A stretch of 64,000 nt of DNA from Costus lasius (lineage: Eukaryota > Streptophyta > Magnoliopsida > Zingiberales > Costaceae). Of this stretch, positions 23,080-35,151 are shown in pieces. Both the position numbers and the translations under genes were made by a program. How positions within the stretch are numbered: position 1 is the first letter of the stretch; each line of letters begins with the position of its first letter. Below the pieces are notes generated by a model. The model was not told where the DNA came from. It saw only the letters and a list, made by a program, of their open reading frames with translations, and did not search any database. The stretch lies in assembly GCA_027563935.2 (NCBI GenBank), contig CM050453.2, positions 14,908,611-14,972,610 of the forward strand, written 5' to 3'.

Positions 23080-23757
23080 CATCTAATCGTGATTGTTTGT
23101 GTTCATTGTCAGTGTACTTAGATTCTTATCTGATTATTGCAAGCTTGTTGTACTATTAGCTAGATAGACGTTTCATAAACATCATTCTTCTGGTTCACCC
23201 ATGTCACCGATAGATGCAGGATACCAGGGTCTGGTGAGCTTGTAGGTGATGCTCTTTTGAAATTTTAGATGTTATTGACCTTAGGTGCTTATCAGTGAGG
23301 GAGATGCCCAAGACAAATTACTTGTTGGCCATATATGATCAATCAGGTTGGATAGTAAATCGTTGTTATATCAAGCATGTATTGAACTGATTGATCGGTT
23401 GGATTCCACCAATCCCTGCTGCAAGCTTAAACTAGGATTTATTGGATACATTCTGAATGATTGATGCAGAATTCTAGAATGCAAGGGTACTTGTGCATAG
23501 ATGAATTCCCTGTAATCAGAACGAGCATGCTTGGTGATTGAGCTCGGGCCATGGTTTTAAAATCCAGATCGGACTGCAGAAACAAGTGTGTTTACAAGTA
23601 ATTATGTGTATTAAATCTCAATTAGTTTACTTGATAACGATCGTAGTTGTTGATAGTAAAGACAAGGATCTTAGCTGTTAGCTGTTGATAATAAAGAATT
23701 AGAGTTGAGCTTGTCAACAGCATAATGACTCTGAAAAGAATTGGACATCACACCGAG
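23080..23757. other. 3' UTR and intergenic spacer
   Basis: AT-rich sequence after the RBM22-like gene. No open frame, RNA gene or recognisable repeat was seen; the first 100-200 bp probably contain the polyadenylation site. Confidence 0.5.
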
Positions 23758-23762
23758 ACTAA

Positions 23763-25233
23763 GGGCTAGTTTGGTTCTACTGTGCTGCCGTAGCTGCGCT
23801 ATAATAGCTGCGCTATAATAGCTGCGCTGTTACTATAAAACCTGCTGTTAAGGGTGTTTGGTGAATATAATTGTGTTAAAGGGTGTTTGATGAATATAAC
23901 TGTGTTGCCACTGTAGCAACTATTATTAAAGTTATTTTATAAATAAATTTTGTTGTTATGATTGTTAATAAATAAATAAATAAATAATTTTAATAAAATA
24001 TATTAAAATTAAAATTATATAGTTTATAATAAAATAAAATAATTAAATAAATAATTAATATTAATATAAAATTTAATTATTATATTTTTAAAATATATAA
24101 ATTGATATAATATATTTTTATAATAAAATAAAATTTATTTTTATAAAATTATTAAAGTCTTATAAAAATAAATAATTAATTAAATATTAGATTAAAATAA
24201 AAAATCAAAATTATATATTTTTTATAATAAAACAAAATTATATGCAGATTTTATAATAAATTAAAACTTAATTTTTAATTTTATTAAATTTATAATATTA
24301 CTAATTTTTATAAGTTTAATAACTAAGAATTATAAATTTAAAGTAAAAAACAAAAAGATTTTTAGTTATTACATTAATTTTAATAGGATATATAATATAT
24401 GGTTGTGATATGTATGTCTTATAATTAAATATATATTAATATATTAATTTTTATTAATATTTATATAATATAATATTATTTTATATTAGTATGCCGCTGC
24501 TAATTGGATTCCATCCTACGCATGATGATTTTAAAATTTTAATGTGTAATGTGTAGTGTAATCGGTGGGAATAGTTGTAAAAAAATACAAAGGAATAATG
24601 AGTAAAAGGAGAGATTCGAACTTGCAACTTAGGGAAATAAACTGCACGCGCGTCGAGGCAACACGGCAGCTGTAGAAGTAGGGGATACCCTGCTTTGGGA
24701 GAAAATTTCTCCGCAGCCCCCTCCGCTTAAAACCCGATAAACGGATTGTTTAATTTTCATATTAAAAAATATTTTTTTTAAATTTTTTTTTTAAAAATAT
24801 TCTATTTCTTATAATTTATCCAATGGTATTAAATTTAGGATATTTTAGATTATATACATGTATGAAATACCCTATGCAAAATTGCATATAAGATAAAAAA
24901 ATATTTTATATATAAATTTATATAGAGTTTATATAGGATATTTCATACATGTATATAATCTAAAATATCCTAAATTTAATACCATTGGATAGATTATAAA
25001 GAATAGAATATTTCTAAAAAAAAAAATTTAAAAAAAAATATTTTTTAATATGAAAATTAAACAACCCGGGTTTTAAGCGGAGGGGGCTGCGGAGAAAATG
25101 CGCCCCCTGCTTTAGACTACAATAATATTTTTACTACTGTTTCACATCAACGCCAGTCAAAAAGCTTGGTAAAATTTTACTGCCTCTACTGAAAAGTAGT
25201 GCACCGCAGGAAGCAATGTACTTCCAAACGGGC
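23763..25233. mobile_element. large non-autonomous DNA transposon (Tourist/Harbinger-like ends)
   Basis: The left end 'gggctagtttgg' and the complement of the right end, 'gcccgtttggaagtac', are typical GGGCCCGTTTGG-type termini. Both sides carry 'actaa' (23758-23762 and 25234-25238), including the TAA expected for Harbinger. Inside: short tandem repeats near the left end ('ctgcgctataatag' twice, 'gggtgtttg(g/a)tgaatata' twice), a very AT-rich body (23930-24500), and a nested foldback (24706-25097). 1471 bp, no coding capacity. Confidence 0.6.
24706..25097. repeat. 392-bp long inverted repeat (foldback/hairpin)
   Basis: Left arm about 24706-24870 and right arm about 24936-25097 are near-perfect reverse complements. 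The outer ends are 'tttctccgcagccccctcc' and its complement; the inner ends are 'tacatgtatgaaata' and its complement. The loop is about 65 bp of AT-rich DNA. It resembles a foldback MITE nested in the larger element, but no target duplication is obvious. As RNA it would form a stem of more than 160 bp. Confidence 0.88.
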
Positions 25234-25239
25234 ACTAAT

Positions 25240-26160
25240 TTGTTCTTATTACACAAGCTAATATAAACCACGCAACCCTGTCTACCGGTGACTGGTTGCT
25301 GAGCATGATTTTTTAATCACCGCCAAAGCTGAGGTTCTTCACTCTTCCTACATGTCCAGATTCCCAGCATGATACTAATGAGCATGAGCATGATGCATTT
25401 AACCTACGTCATATCAGAGAGTTATCTGGAAGCGACTAACAAACAGATTTACAAGTCTATAGAAATCACATCTTAGATTCTTCTATAAAGCTATCAGAAA
25501 AAACCTGAAGAATATCCTAAAATTTAGCTATATTCATTTTTTTATATTTTTAAGTAAAAGGAGAAAAGAGAATCTTAAATTTTCATCTGAAGAAAATGAG
25601 TACATTACATTCTAGCCAAGTGAATACATGAGAGACAGAGGAAAGAGAACATCGAGAAAACAGAGACAATAAAAGAAACTATGGAATAAAAAAAATTAAA
25701 ACCAACAAAAAAAATTAGTAACGATCCAAAGGTATTTTGTATATAAGCTATTTTGTTGTTCAAAACATAAAATCAGAACCATCAAAACCACACACTACTC
25801 TACCCTAAAAGTAGGGCTCTTCTCATTCTCTAAATTTAACCATAATTTGCATTCCTTAATACCCTAATTGGTTCAAAATGATACCGCTAGTGGTATCATC
25901 TAGCTAACACTATCTTAAATTATATTCCCTAGTTTATATATAAAGATTTCAATTGTATCCTTTTAGCGCTGAGGACAAAAGGGGGCACTCCTTTCTCTCT
26001 TACCCCACATATTTCAGATTTAAAACCTTCACCAAATCCATTAACTTTCATTATCCTCTTTATCATGATCTATCATTCCTTAGCTTAAGGAGCACCTTTA
26101 CCACCCAAATAAGCTTTATTGCTTCCAAACTTTCTAGAATGAATATATGAAAGCCTCACA
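25240..26160. other. intergenic AT-rich DNA
   Basis: No gene, RNA or clear repeat boundary could be supported here. The open frame at 25953-26150 is short and probably part of the decayed sequence leading into the LINE relic. Confidence 0.5.
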
Positions 26161-27600
26161 ACAGATGGTTGAAATTTTATAGCTCAGACCTCTACTCTAT
26201 TAGTTACTTCTCCATCTTGCTTGAACAATTCTCTATTATAACTAACTTCGCCTAGAGGACATTCAAGTCCTTGAAGCTTTAGAAGCCTTGACTCCACCTG
26301 GTTCTACTATGATGCTAGGCTTCACTCCCTTGTCAATGTCCATAACTCTTAATAGGAAATTGAACCTGAATTGGACCCTAGCCAAACATAAGTGGCCTAA
26401 ATTAGGGGATGCTAATAGCAATCACTCTCACAGAGTCATTGCCCTTAGATCTCAATAAAATGAGATCCTTAGCATTCAAGACAGCATATCATTTGGTATT
26501 TTATTCATCACTATTTGTTCTCTCTAGAATGTCAACATTCTGATATCCCTCAAAACTCATGTTACCAACCTTTCATGTCTAGATTCCATTCATAAGTTGT
26601 TGCTTGAAGCGTTAGGTCTCCTCTATAAGCCCTTCTCCCACAAGGAGTTTAAGACTATGGCTTGGGTCCTTGGGCAAGGCAAGATACATGGCCTTGATGT
26701 TTTCATGCCCAAATTCTACAAGCATCATTAGATTACCACTAAATTGCATTTTCTTAAAGCTTTGAGCTCCTTCCACATTTGGGGTTCTTTCCCATCATCT
26801 TCTAATCATCATTTCGAACGTCATCTCCCTAATCACAGTTACTAATTACATACTAATTTGACAATATCTTACTAGCCAATTGAATCATATCCTTGTTCTA
26901 TAATATCTTTAGCCTAGAGCAATCAACGTTTATTGAAGTTAGAAGCATTTATGACAATATCTTACTAGCTCATACTATGTTCCGTCCAAGTGCAAACACC
27001 CCTTGGTTCTCTTTAAAATTAACCTTGCCAAAGCCTTCGACTCCATCTAGGGATCCTACTTTGGAAAGTTTGAAGGTCTTGAGCATCCCACCACTCCTCA
27101 TAACTTGGATCAAAACAATAATGAACCCTCTTTCTTTTTATAACTCCTAAATGCACATCCCGCCCTATAATTCCAAGTGGAAAGGAAATTAGGCAAAGTG
27201 TCCCCCAACCTCCCCTTATTTGTTCATCATTGTTAATTGCTAAGCCCTTTGTCAACTAGGAGGTGTTCAAGAAAATAAGGTCATTCATTCCCTTGACCCC
27301 TAAAAGTAAACTCAAACTCTCATTACATGTATGTTGATGACCTAATTATGTCTTTTCATGAAAATCCTAAACTCTACAAGAAATGGACCAATGTCTAAAT
27401 AGATATAAGCTAGTTATAGGCCTGGCTAGAATCCTTCTAAATCTAGAATCTACTTAGACCAAGCATTTTCATCCTATTGTGAGGAAAAATATTATGGATT
27501 ACTTCAAGAGAGGGAAGGTTTCTACCACTTTAAGTATCTTGACACCCTCATTTCTCTAGCCCATGAAATTAAGATGATCCAAAATTATTTATCCTTCACA
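26160..27600 (+). pseudogene. decayed LINE (non-LTR retrotransposon) reverse transcriptase region
   Basis: Translation in shifting frames on the plus strand gives landmarks of a plant L1-type LINE in the right order: 'KWPKLGDAN' (about 26390), the linker before the RT; 'EQSTFIEVRSIYDNILLAH' (about 26918-26975); 'ESLKVL...PPLLITWIKTI' (about 27065-27120), RT palm and fingers; and 'YVDDLIMSFHEN' (about 27330-27365), the RT active-site box with DD retained. Many stops and frameshifts separate these pieces, and the sequence is depleted in G and C. It is an old, dead copy; the ends are not definable. Confidence 0.75.
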
Positions 27601-28166
27601 CAAAAGTAGAACTATCACATGGAAAAGTAGTTACTTTTTCTAAGCTAGCGAAACAACTCTTGCCATCTTAGGCCTAATTTAGGGCTGATTCTACTTCTAG
27701 CAGGCCGCACCTGTAAAAGTGGACGACCAGCAGCCCAAACTCAGCCTTAGTCTTTACCTCAACCCTTTTGCATTCCTAGCCTTCTCTTGAAAGTCATTCA
27801 TACACCTCGATAGGCTCAACTCTAAGGTCAAAATGATTATTTAAATCAAAGCTCTATATCTGAACCAAAAATTACCTCTAATTAGGTTAAGATAGATCGA
27901 GTATCCGGGAATATCGAACCCCATCCCAAACAGAAGGCCGAACCTCATCGACACAAAATCCTTTTCAGTTATGTTTATTTATTTGGGCCAGCAAAAAGGC
28001 CCACTGGATCTGGTACTCAAGGCAGCTGAAGGCAACGAGGACTTTCTTCACTGGTTGACACAAAAACCCTTTTAGGGCAGGAAAGTCTCGTAAAGTCGCA
28101 TGCTCGTGCATGCTTCACTTGGACTAGAAAGTGCGAAACCCTTCGCCGGCTGCCGATCGTTGTGCT
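27600..28166 (+). promoter_or_regulatory. spacer and promoter of the RAD52-like gene
   Basis: Two site II motifs occur, TGGGCC at 27984-27989 and its complement GGCCCA at 27998-28003, within 185 bp of the start codon. Further left is unassigned intergenic DNA with a small inverted pair, 'agggctgattc...cagccc', near 27670-27745. The TSS is not determined. Confidence 0.4.
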
Positions 28167-31100
28167 ATGGCGGGACTTATCGGAACCCGCCGCCTTCTAC
28201 TCTCTCGCCTCTGTTCGCACTGCGACCCTCGGCCGGGGGCCTCGATCTCCCGCTTCTACGCCGCCGCGGCCGCGGCCGCCAAGTCTTCTTCTTCCTCGTC
28301 CAAGTCGGCGAAAGCGAGCCCTCACCTCGAGCCCGCGCCGGAACCACCGGCGGCGGTGGAACCGGACTTGGAGGAGATCCCGTCATCGGGAATATCGAGG
28401 CCACTTTCCGAGATCCTTAAGGAGCTTAACAAGAAGGTCCCCGAATCGCTCATTAGGACACGCGTCGAAGGTGGCGTTGCCATCAGATACATACCCTGGT
28501 TTGCCTCTTTCGATTCCGTCTATTCTTGCCTTGTATCCATTCAATAATCTTCTATTTTAGGCAAATGTTGTTGTTTAAGGATTGTCTCGATACTATGTTT
28601 TGGTTATAAAGGATGAACCTTTCCTGGCAAAAGACAGTACAGGCATTGCTCCTGGACATACATTGTGAACCTTCTATGTTGAGTTGGTTTTATTGCACAA
28701 GGCTTTGATGACTTAACATTTAGCTAAAGTTCATGCTTGTAAGTTGTAACGGAATATGCACATTTTTAAATAATTCTAATAAGATTTACCAGTGACTGTT
28801 AAAGTTCCATAAAGTTGATTTATTGATGACATGGACAGTAATACTTTTAATTAATTTATCCACGTTAGCCATTTACTGCTGGCTAATGGATGCTTAATTG
28901 GATGTTTAGCTATAGGGAATGACACAGCTGAATGACACTGAGTAACTACAGAGAATGAAAACAGAATGGCCAATCTTATTGTACTAAAAGCAATAAATGA
29001 AGTTACATGAGAAGATTTATAAAACAATGCTCTAGGGTTCCTTTTATGTTCATAAATTGTCTTCTTGTGATTCCATATCTTTATCTCTAGAGCAGCACAG
29101 ACTTAAGGTTACTCCATGTAGACCACAATAAAATCATTGTTCAAGAAGGCATTCTTAATATTTAATTGCCATTTTCAAATTCACATTCATACTTTTGAGA
29201 AAAAGAGTCTGAATTTAGCTAGACTATATGAGAGAACATGTCAAAATAATTCGTACCATATGATTGAGTAATTTTGTTTCTAATAGGTCGAGCCTAACAA
29301 TGACCCTTGGGATCATCAGGCTGGTTCTTCACGTGTTGGACAAATGATTTGCTATTTGGTATATTTTAGTTGGAGATGAAATAAGAACCCATGTAACCTC
29401 ACCATTTGTTCATAAAAAAATGATAGAACCTGCGCTACAAAATGGATAAACAATCAAAAGAAACATAATGACTAAGAGGATAAGCAAGCAAGGTTTGTTT
29501 ATTTTTGAAATGAGCATTTGGAGGATAAATAAGGAGATAAAAGATGGAGGATTTGCGCAAATAAATGCCATTAATGTGTGGTTTTGCAAACTTTGTTGAT
29601 CAAAAAAAGTAATATGGGGTGGGTGTTGTGGGAATTGGAGTGGGTGGGTGAAGAAGGATGTAGGGGATTGGGGAACATTGAATGCAGTAGCATTGAATGA
29701 GCAGGAGAGATAGGGTTCAGAATATAATATAGAGAAGACTCAAAGAATGTAGCATCAACTCAAATAAATGTGTGATTGTGCTAGGTTCATAACAACAGTG
29801 ACCTTTTGAGTATGAGAATGCCCAACTAATATGCTATGAATAAAAACGTGGGCTAAGCTTATTATCACCCCCAAGGTATGAATAGAACAAAGACAACCAT
29901 TCCATGTGGAAAACTAAAAGAGTAGCAAAGATAAAAGTATTAAGATAACATTGCCCCATTAAAAGAAATGTTCAAGATAAAGGCGAAAAAGCACTAGTAT
30001 CCTATAAAAGAAATGAGGGGACACAATTAATGAGATTAGCAAAGATAAAAGTATTAAGGATAACATTGCCCCATTAAGCATGGTGTGAATGCATGTGCCA
30101 TGACAAGGAGATGATGATTCTTAATTTCGTATGATCTGCTATTTCATATTGCTGAGATTACATGGAGAGGAAGTTTGATGGATTATCATGTGAGATTTGA
30201 GTATGCACATATTCAAGATCATTATCTCTGCATAAAATTCTGACATTAGTTTCCAACTGTGTTTTTACTTCCTGAGCTCTCGTACATGAAGCAAAGACAT
30301 GAAAAGGTTGTCAGCTTATTGCTCTTAGAACTTTGGATCTGTATTTTGGTTTAACATCCTCATGCTGGACCAATCTTTACTCAAGCCAATATCTGCGCAC
30401 AAAATTCTGAAATTAGTTGAAACTGTGTTTTACCATCAGAGTTTTTTATATAAGCAAAAACATGAAAAGGTTATTGGCATATTGCTCTTAAAATTTTTTA
30501 GATCTATATTTTAGTTTATTATCCCCATGTTGTACCAATCTTTACTCAAGTCAACATAATAGAACTTAAACTTGAATTTGCTTAACTTGTTTATATCCAT
30601 TCTTCTTCCAGATGGCCTGGCCTTTAAGGTGGGTTTTCAAATTATATCCTGTCTTACAATGCTTCCAAGATAGGAATTAAGAACTTCTAATTGAAACAAA
30701 AATTTTAACCTACATCACATCCTAATGTTTAGATGAAAACATGGAAATCCATGAATTATTGAAACAATATATGCTATTCCGGGCAGAGATGTAGTTGTGC
30801 ACTATTCACAGTAAAGTGCGGCACACTTGTGAGCAAATGCCTGAACATTCTTGAACACATCATGTATAAGCCTTTGCATTCACACAAATTATTCTGATCT
30901 GTCCATACTGATGAAAGTCGATGCTCAAGATGAAAGTAGATGCATAAAGAAATCCACTTCCTATTTCTACTTTTTTATCATTTTATCTAAGCTTTTCCAC
31001 AACCTTTTGACATGTGAGCACACATGGCTTTTAATCCTGGTTCATATCAGGCTTACTACCGGTCCAAACTTGAACTAATACATAGATTTTCTATGTTTGT

Positions 31101-32410
31101 ACACTTAGGTACACTAGGTACTATGTGTTGGTATGCTCGGTATGCACTTATCTGAGACATGACCAATACATTGATATCAAGATTAAAAACCAAGTGTGTA
31201 CATCCCTTTGCTTAGGCAATTAGCTCATTTAGGCTATCAGGTGCCCTAGATTTGCAGTTTGATTTTCATTAGTGACATCTTGTATGCATTGTAATCTTTT
31301 AACCTTTAATATATACACATGTATTCAGTGTGCGTGTATATATATATATATATGGATTGTCCAATAAAAATCACTTGTAGAAATGAAGAACTTTTTCTGC
31401 ACTATGACTTCCATATTGTTTTGCATATTCAAATCTACATTCCTCAGTCAGTGCTCATTTCTTGCAGGCATTTCATCAATCGGATACTGAATGTACATGC
31501 TCCTGGTAGTTACTCTTCTTTAACTTGCTTGTCTGTACAAACCATGGAAAACTGAAATGTTTTTTTTTCCTGTTGTACTTGATGTAGAATGGTCTGGCGA
31601 GGTTCGGAGCCTTATTTATGCAGCTGATGGAAGTTCAGTCTCTGTTGTTTATCGGGTTACTCTATATGGCACTGATGCAGAGGTATTTTTTTCATCAAAC
31701 CCATAGATTCAGATAAAATTTTGGTAGTAAGATGAAGTATGCTCTGGTAGGCCCATACAACAAGATAAATGGATGTATTCACACATGTTGGTAGCTGATT
31801 ATGTGCCACGATAAAAGATTCCACAATTAACATGGCACATTTCTACACTACTGCTGCAAGTACTTGTATATTATCTTTCCTTAAGACGATTATATCACTA
31901 AGATGAGTACACATCAGATATCAGGATAAATTGCTTTGTGCAAGCGTGTAACCTCTTGTTGCTATACGACATGCTTGTTACCCTTGCATAAAAAATGACT
32001 TTTCTTCTGACGCACTGGCGCCACATTGAGTTCCCTTGGAATCATTTAGATAAATGGAACAGATATTTGGAAAATTGTTCTCTTACTTGGATCCAACGAT
32101 CACCAATTCATTTTTTTTTTGTCACCTTCAGTTAAAAATTCAATGATTCTCCTTATAATATTATTAGTTTCCATTCTCATAAATAATGGTGCATCTTTCT
32201 TCTGTGGAATCAACTGATTGTTTTTCTACTTTCTTGATGAAACTTACATTCGACCAACATTCTCAGATTTATAGAGAAGCGACTGGAACCGTTTCTGCTA
32301 GTGATGTGGGCTATGGAGACCCTGTGCAGAAGGCAGAAGCAATGGCCTTCCGACGAGCTTGTGCACGACTTGGACTGGGACTTCATCTTTACCATGAAGA
32401 TGCGTCATAA
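28167..32410 (+). CDS. RAD52-1: RAD52-like organellar DNA-binding/repair protein, 4 exons
   Basis: Plant RAD52-like protein of the mitochondrial type (also called ODB1): single-strand annealing and recombination-dependent repair of organelle DNA. Exons 28167-28498, 31468-31505, 31588-31682 and 32267-32410, all GT/AG, sum to 609 nt (202 aa). Residues 1-60 are Arg/Ala/Ser-rich with poly-Ala and poly-Ser runs and few acids at first, as in a mitochondrial transit peptide ('MAGLIGTRRLLLSRLCSHC'). The core from about 75 contains 'ISRPLSEILKELNKKVPESL', 'IPWHFINRILNVHAPEWSGE', 'VVYRVTLYGTDAE' and 'VQKAEAMAFRRACARLGLG', the RAD52-like signature. The first exon is GC-rich, unlike the others. Intron 1 is 3.0 kb with internal duplications. 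A donor-like 'ttgtaagt' just after the stop suggests a 3'-UTR intron or alternative splice. Confidence 0.9.
29925..30080. repeat. duplicated block in RAD52-like intron 1
   Basis: The phrase 'tagcaaagataaaagtatta...gataacattgccccatta' occurs at about 29923-29962 and again at about 30039-30077, about 117 bp apart. It is a local duplication with no other apparent content. Confidence 0.75.
30220..30555. repeat. diverged tandem duplication, unit about 167 bp
   Basis: Copy 1 (about 30220-30386) and copy 2 (about 30387-30555) align throughout: 'aaaattctg(a)catt/aaatt agtt', 'acatgaaaaggtt', 'attgctcttagaa/aaa', 'accaatctttactcaag'. Divergence is substantial, so the event is old. It lies in RAD52-like intron 1. 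Confidence 0.8.
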
Positions 32411-34479
32411 AATTGTAAGTTTTATTTTGAACTTGATATGTAGCTTCGAATATTGTTTAAGGTTTTGATTTGGAAGTAGTGCATTTGGCTACCTTTGCTG
32501 GCGGTTTTGATGGAAGCAACTATGCACTACTGATTGACATAGTTGTAGTTATTACATTTTGCCATTTGTTTGCTGAGCAGCACTACTAACCAAAATGCGG
32601 AATACTATGCTATTATGAAATTATCATCATCTTGTGTTAGAATCATTCACATTGAGCGTTTTTCCTGGTATCATTTGAGGTAAATCATAGCTGTAGCTGC
32701 TCATCAAGTTTGCTTATGTTTTCATTTTATTAAGAGATAAAATTATTTTCCATGGAAAAAGAACCTTTTAGGTGTGGCACTTCATTCCAATTTTATATGT
32801 TTGTATTTTCTTTGGTAATTGCTCTGTTTTGTGTTGCTAACAATGCCAGCAATCAAATGTGTACTCAGATATTTAGATTTTAGAGAATTATAATGATGGG
32901 ATGCGATTTTTAATGGGTTGAATGGTCTACTTCCCTCACGAAATGCTGCTTTAAGAATCTTCAATCTAATTGTAAAGAAAATAGAGAAGAAATATGCGGT
33001 CTCTCGATGGAGATGAAGTTTGAATGAATGATCACTTGTATATCCTAATCATCCATAAACATATAATTATTAGATTATCTATAACCAAACAATGAAGAAA
33101 ATCGAACTGTCGGTAACAGGAACTTTATGTGTTTTGACTCCATTGCCGTAATTGGATAACAGTTAGCTAGGCTGAAGTGCTGGGGCAGCTCGGAAAGAAG
33201 AACAAATGAAGGGAAAGAGGGAGAGGCGCACTAACCTTTGTTTGGATAATGTTGACATGTAAAAGGAAAGAAAACTCATCCTCTGTAATGAGAAAGACGA
33301 AAATAATTTTTATTTTCTTCTCTTTGGTTATTTATTATTTACTAGTCAAGTCATTATCTTCCTATGTGCTGAAAAAGTAATCCTCTTATAATTCCCTCGA
33401 TTTGGAAGGTTTGAAATTTGTGGATTAACATCTCATAGGATCTTTTATCAAGCATTCCAAGAATTGAGACCTCCTTTTCTTTCGGGTTTTCTGTGTCTAA
33501 ACCAGTTCCTAGTGAAGTTGAACTACAGAGTTCAGATTTCATGAGAAGTTGAACTTACATTCATGAGAAGGGGGCAAAACTACATGAAATGAGAGTTCAG
33601 ATTTCCCGAGCAGGGAAATGGTGGTCTCCAATCTTTAAGGCTCAAAAGCTTAGATGGCTCAAGATCACGCAAGTTAAACTACAGAGGGGGTATTTTGCAT
33701 AATAGGCCCCGTTTGGACTGCATTTAAATATTTGTTTTTCAAAATTACAAATTATGAACTTTGAACTTTTTAAAGTACTGTTAAGTTATTCTTCATGCAA
33801 AATGCCTTTTCACAGTTCTAAAAGCACTTTTCATTACATTGTAGTTCTAAGATTGTTTGCGCATAGAGAGAAAGATGTTTTTAGAACAATGGAATGTGTT
33901 TTCGGAACAGCAGGTATTTCCAAAATTATGATTGACGTTTTGTCTTGAGGTATTTTAGGAATGAAGGCAGACCAGAGTTCTATTATGCGATTTTGAAATA
34001 AAGCCCATACTATATAGACAGATAAAAATAGTTTTTTTTTTCTGTAAGTTGCCCAAATAGTGACGTGTGATGTAACAGCAAATGTCATCTAGGGTTGGCA
34101 GAGCTAGCATGACGCCATATCCACTGGGAACTAGTTGGAGGATAATACTATTGTTCCACATAAAATCCAAGCAATGTAAACTGAAAAAGGGTAAGAAAAA
34201 AGGGACTCTTGATGCTGCACCAGGAAAACTAAAACGATATAATTTAGTAAACAAACAAGAAATGACAGAAGGAGCTACACTGATGCCTAGGGTTTTGTTA
34301 ATTACAGCAAAGGTCCAAATGATACATGCTTATGTACAGGATATTTCCAAGACGAACCCTAGCCCTTCTAGTGCAGCTTCGTTTGCCTCTCTCCAATAGA
34401 AATCAAATGCGAACTCACCAAATCTCTTCTTCCTTCCCATGGGACCATATCAGAGTGCCACACACTAATCAATTCATCA
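32411..34479. other. convergent intergenic region between RAD52-like and phytolongin genes
   Basis: It holds the 3' UTRs of two convergent genes and AT-rich spacer. 'ggccccgtttgg' at 33703 is a MITE-like terminus, but no partner end was found. No gene is supported; the open frames are antisense or chance. Confidence 0.5.
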
Positions 34480-35151
34480 CTAGGAAACACAGCGGAAGCC
34501 CCTACAAATCCCCAGCCAAACAACAAACAAGACCAAACAGAGCGCGATATCCAGCACAACAACAATCTTTGCATGGCTCCGCCACAGCTCATGCCCTGCC
34601 AGTGGCAGCACCCGAGCCCTGTTCGAGCTCACGCTCATCGGCAAGGGCGCAACCTCCTCTGGCTCGGGTGGCACATCGACCCTCACCACTCTGTCATCGT
34701 CTTTCTCACCGTACATGCCATTTTCGAGCAATGGCTGTTTTGTCATCGGCGAAACATCGTTTCCCTCGCAGCTCTCCTCGATCGAAAGTGAGGAGAGACG
34801 CCTGTATTCGAGGGACGCAACTAAGTTCTTGATGACGGAAATCAGCTCTTCTTGAAGAGCATTATTGGGGATCTTCTTGTGAGCATCCCTAATGTTCTCC
34901 AGGAACCGGACAACTCCCAGACTCCCCAAGCTGGGTTCAACGATGGCGAAATAAGTATAACCATCCGCCATCAAGTACCCGAAGCTCCTCAACCCGACGG
35001 TGTGCAAGAACCAGTGATGGAACGCCGGGGCGTTCTCGAGGCATCCGGCGGCGAGGGCCTCGAGCTCCTCGCCGGCGCTGTTGTAACTGTACACTACTTC
35101 GTCGGCTTTGACGATGCAGCAGTAGACTTCTTTGTGGAACGGCGGACTCAT
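34480..35151 (-). CDS. PHYL1: phytolongin (longin-domain protein), single exon
   Basis: Land-plant phytolongin, a longin derived from VAMP7-like R-SNAREs that lost the SNARE motif and acts in membrane traffic at endomembranes or the plasma membrane. 223 aa. The longin domain spans about 1-115 ('EVYCCIVKADEVVYSYNSAG', 'AFHHWFLHTVGLRSFGYLMA', 'YTYFAIVEPSLG', 'VVRFLENIRDAHKK'). Next comes a variable 'PHYL' region about 116-190 with no SNARE heptads. A C-terminal anchor follows at about 194-216 ('VVVLDIALCLVLFVVWLGI') and a short tail, 'CRGFRCVS'. Intronless coding and this layout match Phyl1-type genes. The start 'MSPPFHKEVYCC' is the only sensible Met before the longin fold. It is convergent with the RAD52-like gene. 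It is close to, but distinct from, true VAMP7 proteins. Confidence 0.88.
   Translation of the reverse strand: MSPPFHKEVYCCIVKADEVVYSYNSAGEELEALAAGCLENAPAFHHWFLHTVGLRSFGYLMADGYTYFAIVEPSLGSLGVVRFLENIRDAHKKIPNNALQEELISVIKNLVASLEYRRLSSLSIEESCEGNDVSPMTKQPLLENGMYGEKDDDRVVRVDVPPEPEEVAPLPMSVSSNRARVLPLAGHELWRSHAKIVVVLDIALCLVLFVVWLGICRGFRCVS

Noticed and set aside
24600..24665. Pol III B-box-like 'gttcgaatc' on the minus strand, a possible tRNA or SINE
   Set aside because: No cloverleaf or matching A box could be drawn, and it lies inside the AT-rich DNA element.
25953..26150. Short plus-strand open frame as a gene
   Set aside because: 65 codons without motif, in decayed repeat sequence next to the LINE relic.
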